Both the position numbers and the translations under genes were made by a program. Of a stretch of 64,000 nt of DNA, positions 38,708 to 46,580 are shown piece after piece. The stretch comes from Pseudomonas shahriarae. GTDB lineage: Bacteria; Pseudomonadota; Gammaproteobacteria; Pseudomonadales; Pseudomonadaceae. The DNA is taken from the NCBI RefSeq assembly GCF_014268455.2, contig NZ_CP077085.1, positions 3,575,001-3,639,000 of the forward strand. Reading direction: 5' to 3'. Below the pieces are notes generated by a model, which saw only the letters and a program-made list of their open reading frames with translations, was not told the DNA's origin and made no database searches. The first letter of the stretch is position 1. Each line of letters begins with the position of its first letter.

Positions 38708-39143
38708 ATAGAAGTCTCTGTCTCTTTATTGATTTTCAGAATGCCGGGCACAACAAAACGCGGTCCGATGACCGGGAAAAGGTTAGCAGCCTAAATAGAG
38801 GATGTTTCAGCGGGAACGTCGGCAGTAGCGGTCTTGGAGAAAGACGACTGGGGGGCTCCGAGAGGGTGTTCATGCAAATCCTGCAGTGAGAAAAGGACGT
38901 TAATCCTACATGAAAAATACAAATTCCCTACAATTTAAAACCATTACAAGATCTGTAAAAGCCGCCCCTCGAAAGCCTGTGCCGTGGTCTTGCGTGGTGG
39001 CTTGTGTGGGAGCTGGCTTGCCTGCGATGCAGGCACCTCGGTGTATCAGTTAGATCGAGGCGATGCTATCGCAGGCAAGCCAGCTCCCACACAAGCCAGC
39101 CCCCCCCCCACACGCCAGTGCCCATATTTTGAGAGGCGACAGG
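38708..39143. other. 436-bp gap with one REPIN and no gene
   Basis: Between the TerC-CorC start and the SorC-family stop no open frame has family character. The left half should hold the promoter of the TerC-CorC gene on the minus strand. The right half is mostly a REPIN (39003-39094) followed by a run of nine C (39104-39112). Confidence 0.6.
39003..39094. repeat. REPIN
   Basis: TTGTGTGGGAGCTGGCTTGC and its inverse GCAAGCCAGCTCCCACACAA, each extended by CTGCGAT/ATCGCAG, enclose about 35 bases. This subtype carries GCTGGCTTGCC rather than GCGGGCTTGCT. Confidence 0.85.
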
Positions 39144-40124
39144 TCAGGTTTTGCGGGTAGCGTCGTCCAGCGCCAGGATGGTGTGGGCATTGGTTACCGT
39201 GGTCGCCAGCGTATTGATCACCCCCGAGCGCAACGCCCCCAGGGTCGCCGCCGCCTTGGTGTTTTCACTGGCAATCGCCACCACATCGGGAATGCGGAAT
39301 AACTCCTGCACCGTCAAGCCGATCACCCGCCCCTGGATGGCGTTGACCGCCGGCTGGCCATGAATGTCGATAAAGTCGTAACCCATCATGTCACCCACCG
39401 TGCCGGACAAGCGCGCCTGGGCGATTTCCTGGGGTGAGAACCAGCCCATGCGCACCATATTGCTGTTCTCGCTCATGTCGCCGATGCCGATCAGCGCCAT
39501 ATCGGCGCGCCGTGCGCGGTCGAGGGTGGAGCGTACGGTGTCGTTGCTGATCAACACGCTGCGCAGTTCCGGGTTGGCCACCAGCGCCGGGGCGTACAGG
39601 CTTTCGCTCTCGCCGCCAAAACGCAGGGCCAGGCGTCGGCAGATATGGTCGGGGTTCATGTATTCGCCCGCCTTGAGCGAACCGCCAATGGCGCAGACAA
39701 ATGTGCAGTTGCGCGTCACCGGCAAAAACACGTTATCGGCTACCGCCCCCACATTGCGCCCCATGCCCACAGCGACAATCATGCCGTCGCCCAGGGTCTT
39801 GTTCAGGTAGTTGGCCACCAGGCTGGCCACGGCGGAGCGCTGGGTGTCGGCGTCACTGTGATCGACCGCGATCAACGCACGGTCCAGCTGGAAGCGCTCC
39901 ACCAACGCCTGTTCCAATTCGTTGTTCATCGCCGGATGCTGCAGTACCCGCACCTCGACAATCCCTTCATCGCGCGCACGCTTGAGCAGCCGGCTGACTT
40001 TGGCCCGGGACAGGTCAAAGCGCTTGGCGATGGCTTCCTGAGTGACGTTCTCAAGGTAATAGAGCATCGCCACTTCGGTCATCAGATCGATATCGCTGGC
40101 GGTGCGCAGGGTACTGTCACTCAT
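39144..40124 (-). CDS. SorC/DeoR-type sugar-binding transcriptional regulator
   Basis: ATG 40124 gives MSDSTLRTASDIDLMTEVAM, then the helix-turn-helix VTQEAIAKRFDLSRAKVSRL and the sugar-phosphate-binding domain (VGMGRNVGAVADNVFLPVTR, VCAIGGSLKAGEYMNPDHIC, MALIGIGDMSENSNMVRMGW, DFIDIHGQPAVNAIQGRVIG). At 326 residues it is a typical SorC-family tetramer former, like EryD of Brucella. It lies next to an RpiB gene and faces an ABC operon across an intergenic region with two inverted operators (40685-40719, 40845-40879). It probably represses both until a tetrulose phosphate or similar effector binds. Confidence 0.9.
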   Translation of the reverse strand: MSDSTLRTASDIDLMTEVAMLYYLENVTQEAIAKRFDLSRAKVSRLLKRARDEGIVEVRVLQHPAMNNELEQALVERFQLDRALIAVDHSDADTQRSAVASLVANYLNKTLGDGMIVAVGMGRNVGAVADNVFLPVTRNCTFVCAIGGSLKAGEYMNPDHICRRLALRFGGESESLYAPALVANPELRSVLISNDTVRSTLDRARRADMALIGIGDMSENSNMVRMGWFSPQEIAQARLSGTVGDMMGYDFIDIHGQPAVNAIQGRVIGLTVQELFRIPDVVAIASENTKAAATLGALRSGVINTLATTVTNAHTILALDDATRKT

Positions 40125-40187
40125 GGGGACGGGCTTCCGTTTCGGCGTCAAAGGCGCATTCTCCCGACTCTTGCCCCGCTACGTCCA

Positions 40188-40649
40188 CTACTGATGCCCA
40201 TCACGCTCAATGGCGTTGATGCGCTCGACCTTGGCCCCGGAACGCGCCGCCTCGAACTCCGAGGCCAGAAACGCGGTGACGATGCTCTTGGCCAGCTCCG
40301 CCCCCACCACCCGTGCACCGATGGACAGGATCTGCGCATCGTTGCTCTTGCGCGCCCGCTCCGCCGAATAGGTGTCATGGGCCTGAGCCGCGCGAATACC
40401 CAAGACTTTATTGGCCGAGATGGCCATGCCGATGCCCGTGCCACACACCAGCACTCCCAGGCGCTGCTGCCCGCCGTTGATGGCCGTGGCCACCGCCAGC
40501 GCAATATCCGGGTACAGCACCGGCGCCGTGGAATGGGTACCAAAGTCGGTCACCGGATACCCCAGCGTCTCGATATGGCGCTTCAACAGCTCCTTGAGCT
40601 CAAAACCCGCTTCGTCACATCCGATAGCCACCGGAAAAGGTGTGTTCAT
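40188..40649 (-). CDS. RpiB/LacAB-family sugar-phosphate isomerase
   Basis: This 153-residue aldose-ketose isomerase of the RpiB fold starts MNTPFPVAIGCDEAGFELKE and has YPDIALAVATAINGGQQRLG and the active-site Cys in VLVCGTGIGMAISANKVLGI. In tetritol pathways this family supplies the isomerase for D-erythrulose-4-phosphate (DerI, EryH/EryI type), converting it to D-erythrose-4-phosphate; ribose-5-phosphate isomerase B is the alternative. The neighbouring DhaK/L and tetritol-type dehydrogenase genes favour the first. It is divergent from the ABC operon. Confidence 0.88.
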   Translation of the reverse strand: MNTPFPVAIGCDEAGFELKELLKRHIETLGYPVTDFGTHSTAPVLYPDIALAVATAINGGQQRLGVLVCGTGIGMAISANKVLGIRAAQAHDTYSAERARKSNDAQILSIGARVVGAELAKSIVTAFLASEFEAARSGAKVERINAIERDGHQ

Positions 40650-40684
40650 GGCATTAGGCTCCGCTGCCGTGGTGAAACTTAAGA

Positions 40685-40719
40685 CTGATCATATGATCAC
40701 TCAGTGAAATTTCGATCAG
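40685..40719 (+). promoter_or_regulatory. Operator copy 1 of the SorC-regulated locus
   Basis: TGATCATATG, nine other bases, then TGAAATTTCGATCAG. The near edge is 36 bases upstream of the RpiB start. The same bipartite sequence occurs inverted at 40845-40879. Confidence 0.65.
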
Positions 40720-40844
40720 GCATTTCTCGGATATTCCCTCGCAACTGTCAAGCACGTTTTAACTGACCTTCCAGTCAAACCCCTCTAAAACGCCAAACAT
40801 TAAGAAATTGCCGGCGATTACAAGTTTCCAGTGAAAGAGATTGA

Positions 40845-40879
40845 CTGATCAGAATTTCATTTGGTACACATATGATCAC
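40845..40879 (-). promoter_or_regulatory. Operator copy 2 of the SorC-regulated locus
   Basis: Read on the minus strand it is TGATCATATG, nine unrelated bases, then TGAAATTCTGATCAG: 23 of the 25 arm bases equal copy 1. It overlaps a plausible extended -10 promoter for the ABC operon (TTGACT 40841-40846, TGG-TACACA 40862-40870), as expected for a repressor site. Confidence 0.65.
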
Positions 40880-40901
40880 GCAGCAACACGACTGTGTACC
40901 T

Positions 40902-40909
40902 AATAAGAA
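40902..40909 (+). promoter_or_regulatory. Hfq/Crc (CA) motif before the sugar ABC ATPase gene
   Basis: AATAAGAA fits AANAANAA, 13 bases before the ribosome binding site GAGGA of ATG 40932. Confidence 0.4.
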
Positions 40910-40931
40910 TTCACAGCACGAGGACACGCCG

Positions 40932-42419
40932 ATGGCCACGCCATTACTGCTCCAGGCTGAACACGTCGCCAAGGCCTACGCCGGCATCCCTGCCCTGCGT
41001 GACGGCCGCCTCTCGCTGCGGGCCGGTAGCGTGCACGCCCTGTGCGGCGGCAATGGCGCGGGCAAATCCACCTTCCTCAGTATCTTGATGGGCATCACCC
41101 AGCGTGATGCCGGCAACATCCTGCTCAATGGCGCTCCCGTACATTTCAATCGTCCCAGCGAAGCGCTGGCGGCGGGGGTCGCGATGATCACCCAGGAGCT
41201 GGAACCGATCCCCTACATGAGCGTCGCCGAAAACATCTGGCTGGGCCGCGAACCACGGCGCGCCGGCTGCATCGTCGACAGCAAGGAACTGCACCGGCGT
41301 ACCCGCGAGCTCCTGGAAAGCCTGGAGTTCGAGGTCGACGCCAGCGCCCCCATGCATCGCCTGAGCGTGGCGCAGATCCAACTGGTGGAGATCGCCAAGG
41401 CGTTCAGCCATGACTGCCAGGTGATGATCATGGACGAGCCCACGTCCGCCATCGGCGAGCGCGAAGCCGAAACCCTGTTCAAGGCCATCCGCCGCCTCAC
41501 CGCCCGTGGCGCCGGGATCGTGTATGTGTCCCATCGCCTCAGCGAGCTTGCGCAGATAGCCGACGACTACAGCATCTTCCGCGATGGCGCCTTCGTCGAA
41601 AGCGGGCGCATGGCCGATATCGACCGCGCCCACCTGGTGCGCGGCATCGTCGGCCAGGAATTGACGCGCATCGACCACAAGGTCGGCCGCGAAAGCGCCG
41701 CCGACTGCTGCCTGGACGTCCAGGGCCTGAGCCGCAGCGGCGAGTTCCAGGACATCAGCCTGCAAGTGCGCCAGGGCGAAATCCTCGGCATCTACGGGCT
41801 GATGGGCTCGGGGCGCAGCGAGTTCCTCAACTGCATCTATGGCCTGACCACCCCGGACGCTGGCAGCGTCACCCTGCAAGGCAAGCCGATGCCCATCGGC
41901 CTGCCCAAGGCGACCATCCGCGCCGGCATGTCCCTGGTCACCGAAGACCGCAAGGAAAGCGGCCTGGTACTCAGCTCCAGCATCCTCTCGAACATCGCGC
42001 TGTCGGCGTACAAGCAACTGTCGAGTTGGTCGTTGATCAATGCGCGCAAGGAAACCCAACTGGCCGAGGACATGGTCAAGCGCCTGCAGATCAAGACCAC
42101 CTCCCTCGATCTGCCAGTGGCGTCCATGAGCGGCGGCAACCAGCAAAAGGTAGTGCTCGCCAAATGCCTGTCGACCCAACCGGTGTGCCTGCTGTGCGAT
42201 GAACCGACCCGGGGCATCGACGAAGGTGCCAAGCAGGAGATCTATCACTTGCTCGACCAGTTCGTGCGCGCCGGTGGCGCGGCCATCGTGGTGTCGTCCG
42301 AAGCCCCGGAACTGCTGCACCTGAGTGACCGTATCGCGGTCTTCAAGGGCGGCCGGCTGGTGACTATCAGCAGCGACACCGCTCTTTCCCAGGAAGCCTT
42401 GTTGAGTCTTGCCTCATGA
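40932..42419 (+). CDS. Sugar ABC transporter ATPase (RbsA/XylG type)
   Basis: This 495-residue double ABC ATPase is of the carbohydrate CUT2 class. The first module has Walker A GGNGAGKSTFLSILMGITQR, LSVAQIQLVEIAKAFSHDCQ and Walker B VMIMDEPTSAIGE. The second has the degenerate Walker A GLMGSGRSEFLNCIYG usual for RbsA, MSGGNQQKVVLAKCLSTQPV and LLCDEPTRGIDEGAKQEIYH. ATG 40932 behind GAGGA is the start; the longer frame has no family residues. It overlaps the permease gene by 4 bases. With the permease and binding protein it should import a small polyol or sugar, predicted here to be a tetritol. Confidence 0.94.
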   Translation: MATPLLLQAEHVAKAYAGIPALRDGRLSLRAGSVHALCGGNGAGKSTFLSILMGITQRDAGNILLNGAPVHFNRPSEALAAGVAMITQELEPIPYMSVAENIWLGREPRRAGCIVDSKELHRRTRELLESLEFEVDASAPMHRLSVAQIQLVEIAKAFSHDCQVMIMDEPTSAIGEREAETLFKAIRRLTARGAGIVYVSHRLSELAQIADDYSIFRDGAFVESGRMADIDRAHLVRGIVGQELTRIDHKVGRESAADCCLDVQGLSRSGEFQDISLQVRQGEILGIYGLMGSGRSEFLNCIYGLTTPDAGSVTLQGKPMPIGLPKATIRAGMSLVTEDRKESGLVLSSSILSNIALSAYKQLSSWSLINARKETQLAEDMVKRLQIKTTSLDLPVASMSGGNQQKVVLAKCLSTQPVCLLCDEPTRGIDEGAKQEIYHLLDQFVRAGGAAIVVSSEAPELLHLSDRIAVFKGGRLVTISSDTALSQEALLSLAS

Positions 42420-43393
42420 ATGCCAAAACCCTTGCCACGCCATTGACCCCCCCTGCGCGCAGCCGCCTGCGCCTTTCCCTCGACCGCTTTGGCCTGCCAC
42501 TGGTGTTTATCCTGCTGTGCGTGGTCATGGCGTTTTCCAGCGAATACTTCATGACCTGGCGCAACTGGATGGACATCCTGCGCCAGACCTCGATCAACGG
42601 CATCCTGGCGGTGGGCATGACCTACGTGATCCTGACCAAGGGCATCGACCTGTCGGTAGGTTCGATCCTCGCCTTCGCCGGGCTGTGCAGCGCCCTGGTC
42701 GCGACCCAGGGCTACGGACTGCTCGCCGCCGTCAGTGCCGGGATGTTCGCCGGAGCGATGCTGGGGATGGTCAACGGCTTCATGGTGGCCAATCTGTCGA
42801 TCCCGCCTTTTGTTGCCACGCTGGGCATGCTGAGTGTGGCCCGGGGCATGACCTTTATCCTCAACGATGGCAGCCCGGTCACCGACCTGCCGGACGCCTA
42901 CCTGGCCCTGGGCATTGGCAAGCTCGGGCCGATTGGCATACCGGTCATTATCTTTGCGGTGGTCGCGCTGATCTTCTGGATGGTGCTGCGCTACACCACC
43001 TACGGGCGCTATGTGTACGCGGTGGGCGGCAACGAAAAAAGCGCACGCACCTCGGGGATCGGCGTGCGCAAGGTGACGTTCTCGGTGTACGTGGTCTCGG
43101 GCTTGCTCGCCGGCCTGGCGGGCGTGGTGCTGTCCGCGCGCACCACCTCCGCCCTGCCCCAGGCCGGCATGTCCTATGAGCTGGATGCGATTGCCGCCGT
43201 GGTGATCGGCGGCACCAGCCTGTCCGGCGGCGTCGGCACCATCGTCGGCACGCTGTTCGGCGCCCTGCTGATCGGGGTGATCAACAACGGCCTGAACCTG
43301 CTTGGCGTGTCCTCCTATTACCAGCAGGTCGCCAAGGGCTTGATCATCGTACTCGCGGTGTTGATTGACGTGTGGCGCAAGAAAAAACGCTAG
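42416..43393 (+). CDS. Sugar ABC transporter permease (RbsC type)
   Basis: This 325-residue inner-membrane protein has 8-10 hydrophobic segments. CUT2 permease landmarks are TSINGILAVGMTYVILTKGI-DLSVGSILAFAG, VNGFMVANLSIPPFVATLGM, GGNEKSARTSGIGVRKVTFS and GGTSLSGGVGTIVGTLFGAL, then GVINNGLNLLGVSSYYQQVA. It is coupled to the ATPase gene by an ATGA overlap. Confidence 0.95.
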   Translation: MNAKTLATPLTPPARSRLRLSLDRFGLPLVFILLCVVMAFSSEYFMTWRNWMDILRQTSINGILAVGMTYVILTKGIDLSVGSILAFAGLCSALVATQGYGLLAAVSAGMFAGAMLGMVNGFMVANLSIPPFVATLGMLSVARGMTFILNDGSPVTDLPDAYLALGIGKLGPIGIPVIIFAVVALIFWMVLRYTTYGRYVYAVGGNEKSARTSGIGVRKVTFSVYVVSGLLAGLAGVVLSARTTSALPQAGMSYELDAIAAVVIGGTSLSGGVGTIVGTLFGALLIGVINNGLNLLGVSSYYQQVAKGLIIVLAVLIDVWRKKKR

Positions 43394-43426
43394 TCGCTTT
43401 TGCTCTGAACCGAACTGAACGACCAC

Positions 43427-43434
43427 AACAATAA
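43427..43434 (+). promoter_or_regulatory. Hfq/Crc (CA) motif before the sugar-binding protein gene
   Basis: AACAATAA fits AANAANAA and lies directly before ACGGGG, 14 bases upstream of ATG 43449. Confidence 0.45.
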
Positions 43435-43448
43435 ACGGGGTTCTCATT

Positions 43449-44456
43449 ATGAAATTCGCTACATCGTTTGCCGCCGTGGCGGCCCTCTCCCTGCTCGCCA
43501 GCAGCATCACCCTGGCCGCCGATGGCAAGACCTACAAAATCGGCGCCGCCGTGTACGGCCTCAAGGGCCAGTTCATGCAGAACTGGGTGCGCGAGCTGAA
43601 GGAGCATCCGGCGGTCAAGGATGGCACCGTGCAGTTGACTGTCTTCGACGGCAACTATGACGCGCTGACCCAGAACAACCAGATCGAAAACATGGTCACC
43701 CAGCGCTACGACGCGATCCTCTTCGTGCCCATCGACACCAAGGCCGGTGTCGGCACGGTGAAGCAGGCAATGTCCAATGATGTGGTGGTGATCGCCTCCA
43801 ACACCAAGGTCGCCGACGCCAGCGTGCCGTACGTGGGCAACGACGATGTCGAGGGTGGTCGCCTGCAGGCCCAGGCCATGGTCGACAAACTCCAGGGCAA
43901 GGGCAATGTGGTGATCATCCAGGGCCCGATTGGCCAGTCGGCGCAGATCGACCGGGAAAAAGGCGAGCTGGAAGTGCTGGGCAAACACCCCGGGATCAAG
44001 ATCATCGAGAAGAAGACTGCCAACTGGGACCGCGCCCAGGCCCTGACCCTGACTGAAGACTGGCTGAACGCCCACCCCAAGGGCATCAATGGGGTGATCG
44101 CGCAAAACGACGACATGGCCCTCGGCGCCGTGCAGGCCCTCAAGTCCCATGGCCTGACCTCCAAGGAGGTGCCTGTCACCTCCATCGACGGCATGCCGGA
44201 CGCGATTCAGGCAGCGAAACGAGATGAAGTCACCACCTTCCTGCAAGACGCCCAGGCCCAGTCCCAGGGCGCACTGGACGTAGCCCTGCGGCAACTGGCG
44301 GGCGAAGACTACAAGCCCAAGTCGGTGATTTGGGAGCGCTATGCCAAGGACGTGAAATGGGCCGACGGCACCGCGAAGAACTACATCCTGCCGTGGGTGC
44401 CGGTCACCAATGCCAATGCGGATGCGCTGTACCAGCAGGTCAGCGGCACTAAATAG
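43449..44456 (+). CDS. Periplasmic sugar-binding protein (RbsB-like, Peripla_BP_4)
   Basis: This 335-residue receptor has a signal peptide MKFATSFAAVAALSLLASSI-TLAA. It continues with two Rossmann-like lobes: YKIGAAVYGLKGQFMQNWVR, QRYDAILFVPIDTKAGVGTV, ASVPYVGNDDVEGGRLQAQA, VNGVIAQNDDMALGAVQALK and VTSIDGMPDAIQAAKRDEVT. These are hallmarks of CUT2 binding proteins. It is the third gene of the transporter operon, after a 55-base gap with its own CA motif. The ligand is inferred from context to be a tetritol or other small polyol. Confidence 0.93.
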   Translation: MKFATSFAAVAALSLLASSITLAADGKTYKIGAAVYGLKGQFMQNWVRELKEHPAVKDGTVQLTVFDGNYDALTQNNQIENMVTQRYDAILFVPIDTKAGVGTVKQAMSNDVVVIASNTKVADASVPYVGNDDVEGGRLQAQAMVDKLQGKGNVVIIQGPIGQSAQIDREKGELEVLGKHPGIKIIEKKTANWDRAQALTLTEDWLNAHPKGINGVIAQNDDMALGAVQALKSHGLTSKEVPVTSIDGMPDAIQAAKRDEVTTFLQDAQAQSQGALDVALRQLAGEDYKPKSVIWERYAKDVKWADGTAKNYILPWVPVTNANADALYQQVSGTK

Positions 44457-44467
44457 CAACGCGGTCA

Positions 44468-44556
44468 ATGTGGAAGCTGGCTTGCCTGCGATTGCCTCAC
44501 CTCGGAATCCCTGACAGACCGAGATGCGCGCATCGCAGGCAAGCCAGCTCCCACAT
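44468..44556. repeat. REPIN between binding-protein and SDR genes
   Basis: ATGTGGAAGCTGGCTTGCCTGCG faces CGCAGGCAAGCCAGCTCCCACAT across about 40 bases. One base of the left arm (GGAAGC for GGGAGC) has changed. The element splits the operon after the transporter genes. Confidence 0.85.
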
Positions 44557-44592
44557 CCGATCTCCACTGTTTTTGAGAATGGAGTTAAACCA

Positions 44593-45348
44593 ATGTCTGG
44601 ATTCTGGAACCAAGCCTTCGACCTCAGCGGCCGCTGCGCCGTGATCACCGGTGGGGCTGCGGGGATTGGTCTGGCATGTGCCAGCCTGCTGGTGGAGCGT
44701 GGCGCGCGTGTGGCGCTGCTCGACCGCGATCCGGCCGTGGTGGAAGTAGCCGCCAGCCTCGGTGCCGGGCATCTTGGCCTGGCCGTCGACCTGCGCCAGC
44801 TCGATCAGGTGCAGAGCAGCATCGACTACGTGTTCGCGCACTTCAAACGTCTGGATTATCTGATCAACAGCGCCGGCGTGGTGATGCTGGACAAGGCCAT
44901 CGACGTCAGCGAAAACGCCTGGGACATCACCCTGGATATCAACCTCAAGGCCAGTTTTTTCGTGGCCCAGGCCTGCGCCCGGCACATGCTCGCCCAGGGC
45001 AGCGGGCGCATCGTCAACCTGGCGTCCCAGGCGGCGGTGATCGGCCTGGATCGGCATGTGGCCTATTGCGCGAGCAAGGCCGCGATTGTCGGCATGACCA
45101 AGGTCCTGGCCATGGAATGGGCGCCGCACATTAATGTAAATGCCATCTCCCCCACCATCGTCGAGACCGCCCTGGGCAAAAAAGCCTGGGCCGGCGAAGT
45201 GGGCGAACGGGCCAAATTGCAGATCCCGGCGGGCCGTTTTGCCCAGCCGGATGAAATCGCCGGGCTGGCGTTGTACCTGCTCAGCGACGCAGCCCAGATG
45301 ATCACCGGCGCCAATATGGTGATCGACGGCGGCTACAGCATTCAGTAA
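44593..45348 (+). CDS. Short-chain dehydrogenase, probable tetritol/polyol dehydrogenase
   Basis: This 251-residue SDR starts at ATG 44593 (MSGFWNQAFDLSGRCAVITG), with the cofactor loop GGAAGIGLACASLLVERGAR, NSAGVVMLDKAIDVSENAWD, the catalytic Ser in NLASQAAVIGLDRHV and the YxxxK pair in AYCASKAAIVGMTKVLAMEW. The C-terminus GANMVIDGGYSIQ is standard. Acidic Asp after the second strand (LLDRD) favours NAD. In the cluster it may act as a D-threitol-type dehydrogenase forming erythrulose; that role is inferred from context. Confidence 0.86.
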   Translation: MSGFWNQAFDLSGRCAVITGGAAGIGLACASLLVERGARVALLDRDPAVVEVAASLGAGHLGLAVDLRQLDQVQSSIDYVFAHFKRLDYLINSAGVVMLDKAIDVSENAWDITLDINLKASFFVAQACARHMLAQGSGRIVNLASQAAVIGLDRHVAYCASKAAIVGMTKVLAMEWAPHINVNAISPTIVETALGKKAWAGEVGERAKLQIPAGRFAQPDEIAGLALYLLSDAAQMITGANMVIDGGYSIQ

Positions 45349-45374
45349 TCCTTCTATTCGTCGTGAGGTTTGTC

Positions 45375-46490
45375 ATGTCCATCGCTACCGAACGTACCGC
45401 CGAACACCTCCACCCAGTGATCCCCAAGACCATGCAGGCCGTGGTCTGCCATGGCCCGGAAGACTATCGCCTGGAAACCGTCGATGTACCGACGCCAGGC
45501 CCCGACGAGATCCTGACCAAGGTCGAGCTGTGCGGCATCTGCATGGGCGATATCAAGACCTATCGCGGCGCGCCGTCGTTCTGGGGCGACGCCGAGCAGC
45601 CGCGCTACGTCAAGCCGCCGATGATTCCCGGGCATGAGTTTGTGTGCCGCGTGGTCGCCCTGGGCCCAGGCGCTGAAAAGCGCGGGGTGAAGGTCGGCGA
45701 CCGGGTGATTTCCGAGCAGATCGTGCCCTGCTGGGGCTGCCGTTTCTGCAACCACGGCCAGTACTGGATGTGCCAGAAGCACGACCTCTATGGCTTCCAG
45801 AACAACGTACAGGGCGCCATGGCCCAGTACATGATTTTCACCAAGGAAGGCATCATCCACCAGGTGCCGGACTCCATCGCGCCGGACGAAGCGATCCTGA
45901 TCGAGCCGCTGGCCTGCTCGCTGCACGCGGCGGAACGGGCCAATGTGGATTTCGACGATGTGGTGGTCGTGGCCGGCGCCGGCACCCTCGGCCTGGGGAT
46001 CATCGGCGCGGTGCGCATGCGCAACCCCAAACGCCTGATCGTGCTCGACATGAAACCCGAACGCGCCGAACTGGCCCTGCGCATGGGCGCCGACGAAGTC
46101 TGGAACCCGGCCGAAGTTGATGTACTGGCGAAAATCCGCGAAATCACCGACGGCTATGGCTGCGATATCTATATCGAAGCCACCGGGCACCACAAAGCGG
46201 TGAACCAGGGCCTGGCGATGCTGCGCAAGCTGGGGCGTTTCGTCGAATTCAGCGTGTTCAACGACGAGGCCACGGTAGATTGGTCGATCATCGGCGACCG
46301 CAAGGAGCTGGACGTACTCGGCTCGCACCTGGGCCCGTACATGTACCCACGGGCCATCGACTTTATCGGCAAGCGCAAAATCGACATGCGCGACGTGGTG
46401 ACCCACAAGTTTGCGCTGGCGGATTTCAAGGAGGCGTTTGCGGTAATGGAGCGCGGGGACAAGTCCTTGAAGGTCGTGCTCGAGCCCTGA
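45375..46490 (+). CDS. Zinc-dependent alcohol dehydrogenase, erythritol/L-threitol dehydrogenase-like
   Basis: ATG 45375 behind GAGG gives a 371-residue medium-chain dehydrogenase. Catalytic zinc residues are in VELCGICMGD and IPGHEFVCRV; the structural zinc cysteines are in CWGCRFCNHGQYWMCQKHDL; the Rossmann loop is VAGAGTLGLGI. The runs MQAVVCHGPEDYRLE, AEQPRYVKPPMIPGHEF, VISEQIVPCWGC, CQKHDLYGFQ and DWSIIGDRKELDVLGSHLGP closely follow, as I remember it, Mycobacterium smegmatis erythritol/L-threitol dehydrogenase. Oxidation of a tetritol to a tetrulose is therefore the best call; the stereochemistry is open. Confidence 0.88.
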   Translation: MSIATERTAEHLHPVIPKTMQAVVCHGPEDYRLETVDVPTPGPDEILTKVELCGICMGDIKTYRGAPSFWGDAEQPRYVKPPMIPGHEFVCRVVALGPGAEKRGVKVGDRVISEQIVPCWGCRFCNHGQYWMCQKHDLYGFQNNVQGAMAQYMIFTKEGIIHQVPDSIAPDEAILIEPLACSLHAAERANVDFDDVVVVAGAGTLGLGIIGAVRMRNPKRLIVLDMKPERAELALRMGADEVWNPAEVDVLAKIREITDGYGCDIYIEATGHHKAVNQGLAMLRKLGRFVEFSVFNDEATVDWSIIGDRKELDVLGSHLGPYMYPRAIDFIGKRKIDMRDVVTHKFALADFKEAFAVMERGDKSLKVVLEP

Positions 46491-46508
46491 ACCCAACACA
46501 TATCCAAA

Positions 46509-46536
46509 TGTGGAAGCGGGCCTGCCCGCTCCCACA
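46509..46536. repeat. REP-like palindrome before dhaK
   Basis: TGTGGAAGCGGG-CCTG-CCCGCTCCCACA: a 12-bp stem with one mismatch, 18 bases after the dehydrogenase stop. Confidence 0.7.
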
Positions 46537-46558
46537 CTTGAACGACTGCGCCCAAGAC

Positions 46559-46566
46559 AACAAGAA
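46559..46566 (+). promoter_or_regulatory. Hfq/Crc (CA) motif before dhaK
   Basis: AACAAGAA fits AANAANAA and directly precedes the ribosome binding site AGGAA of ATG 46581. Confidence 0.45.
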
Positions 46567-46580
46567 CAGGAACCCGCGTT

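Noticed and set aside
38708..38930. A yybP-ykoY manganese riboswitch before the TerC-CorC gene
   Set aside because: The conserved purine-rich core of that riboswitch was looked for on the minus strand and not found.
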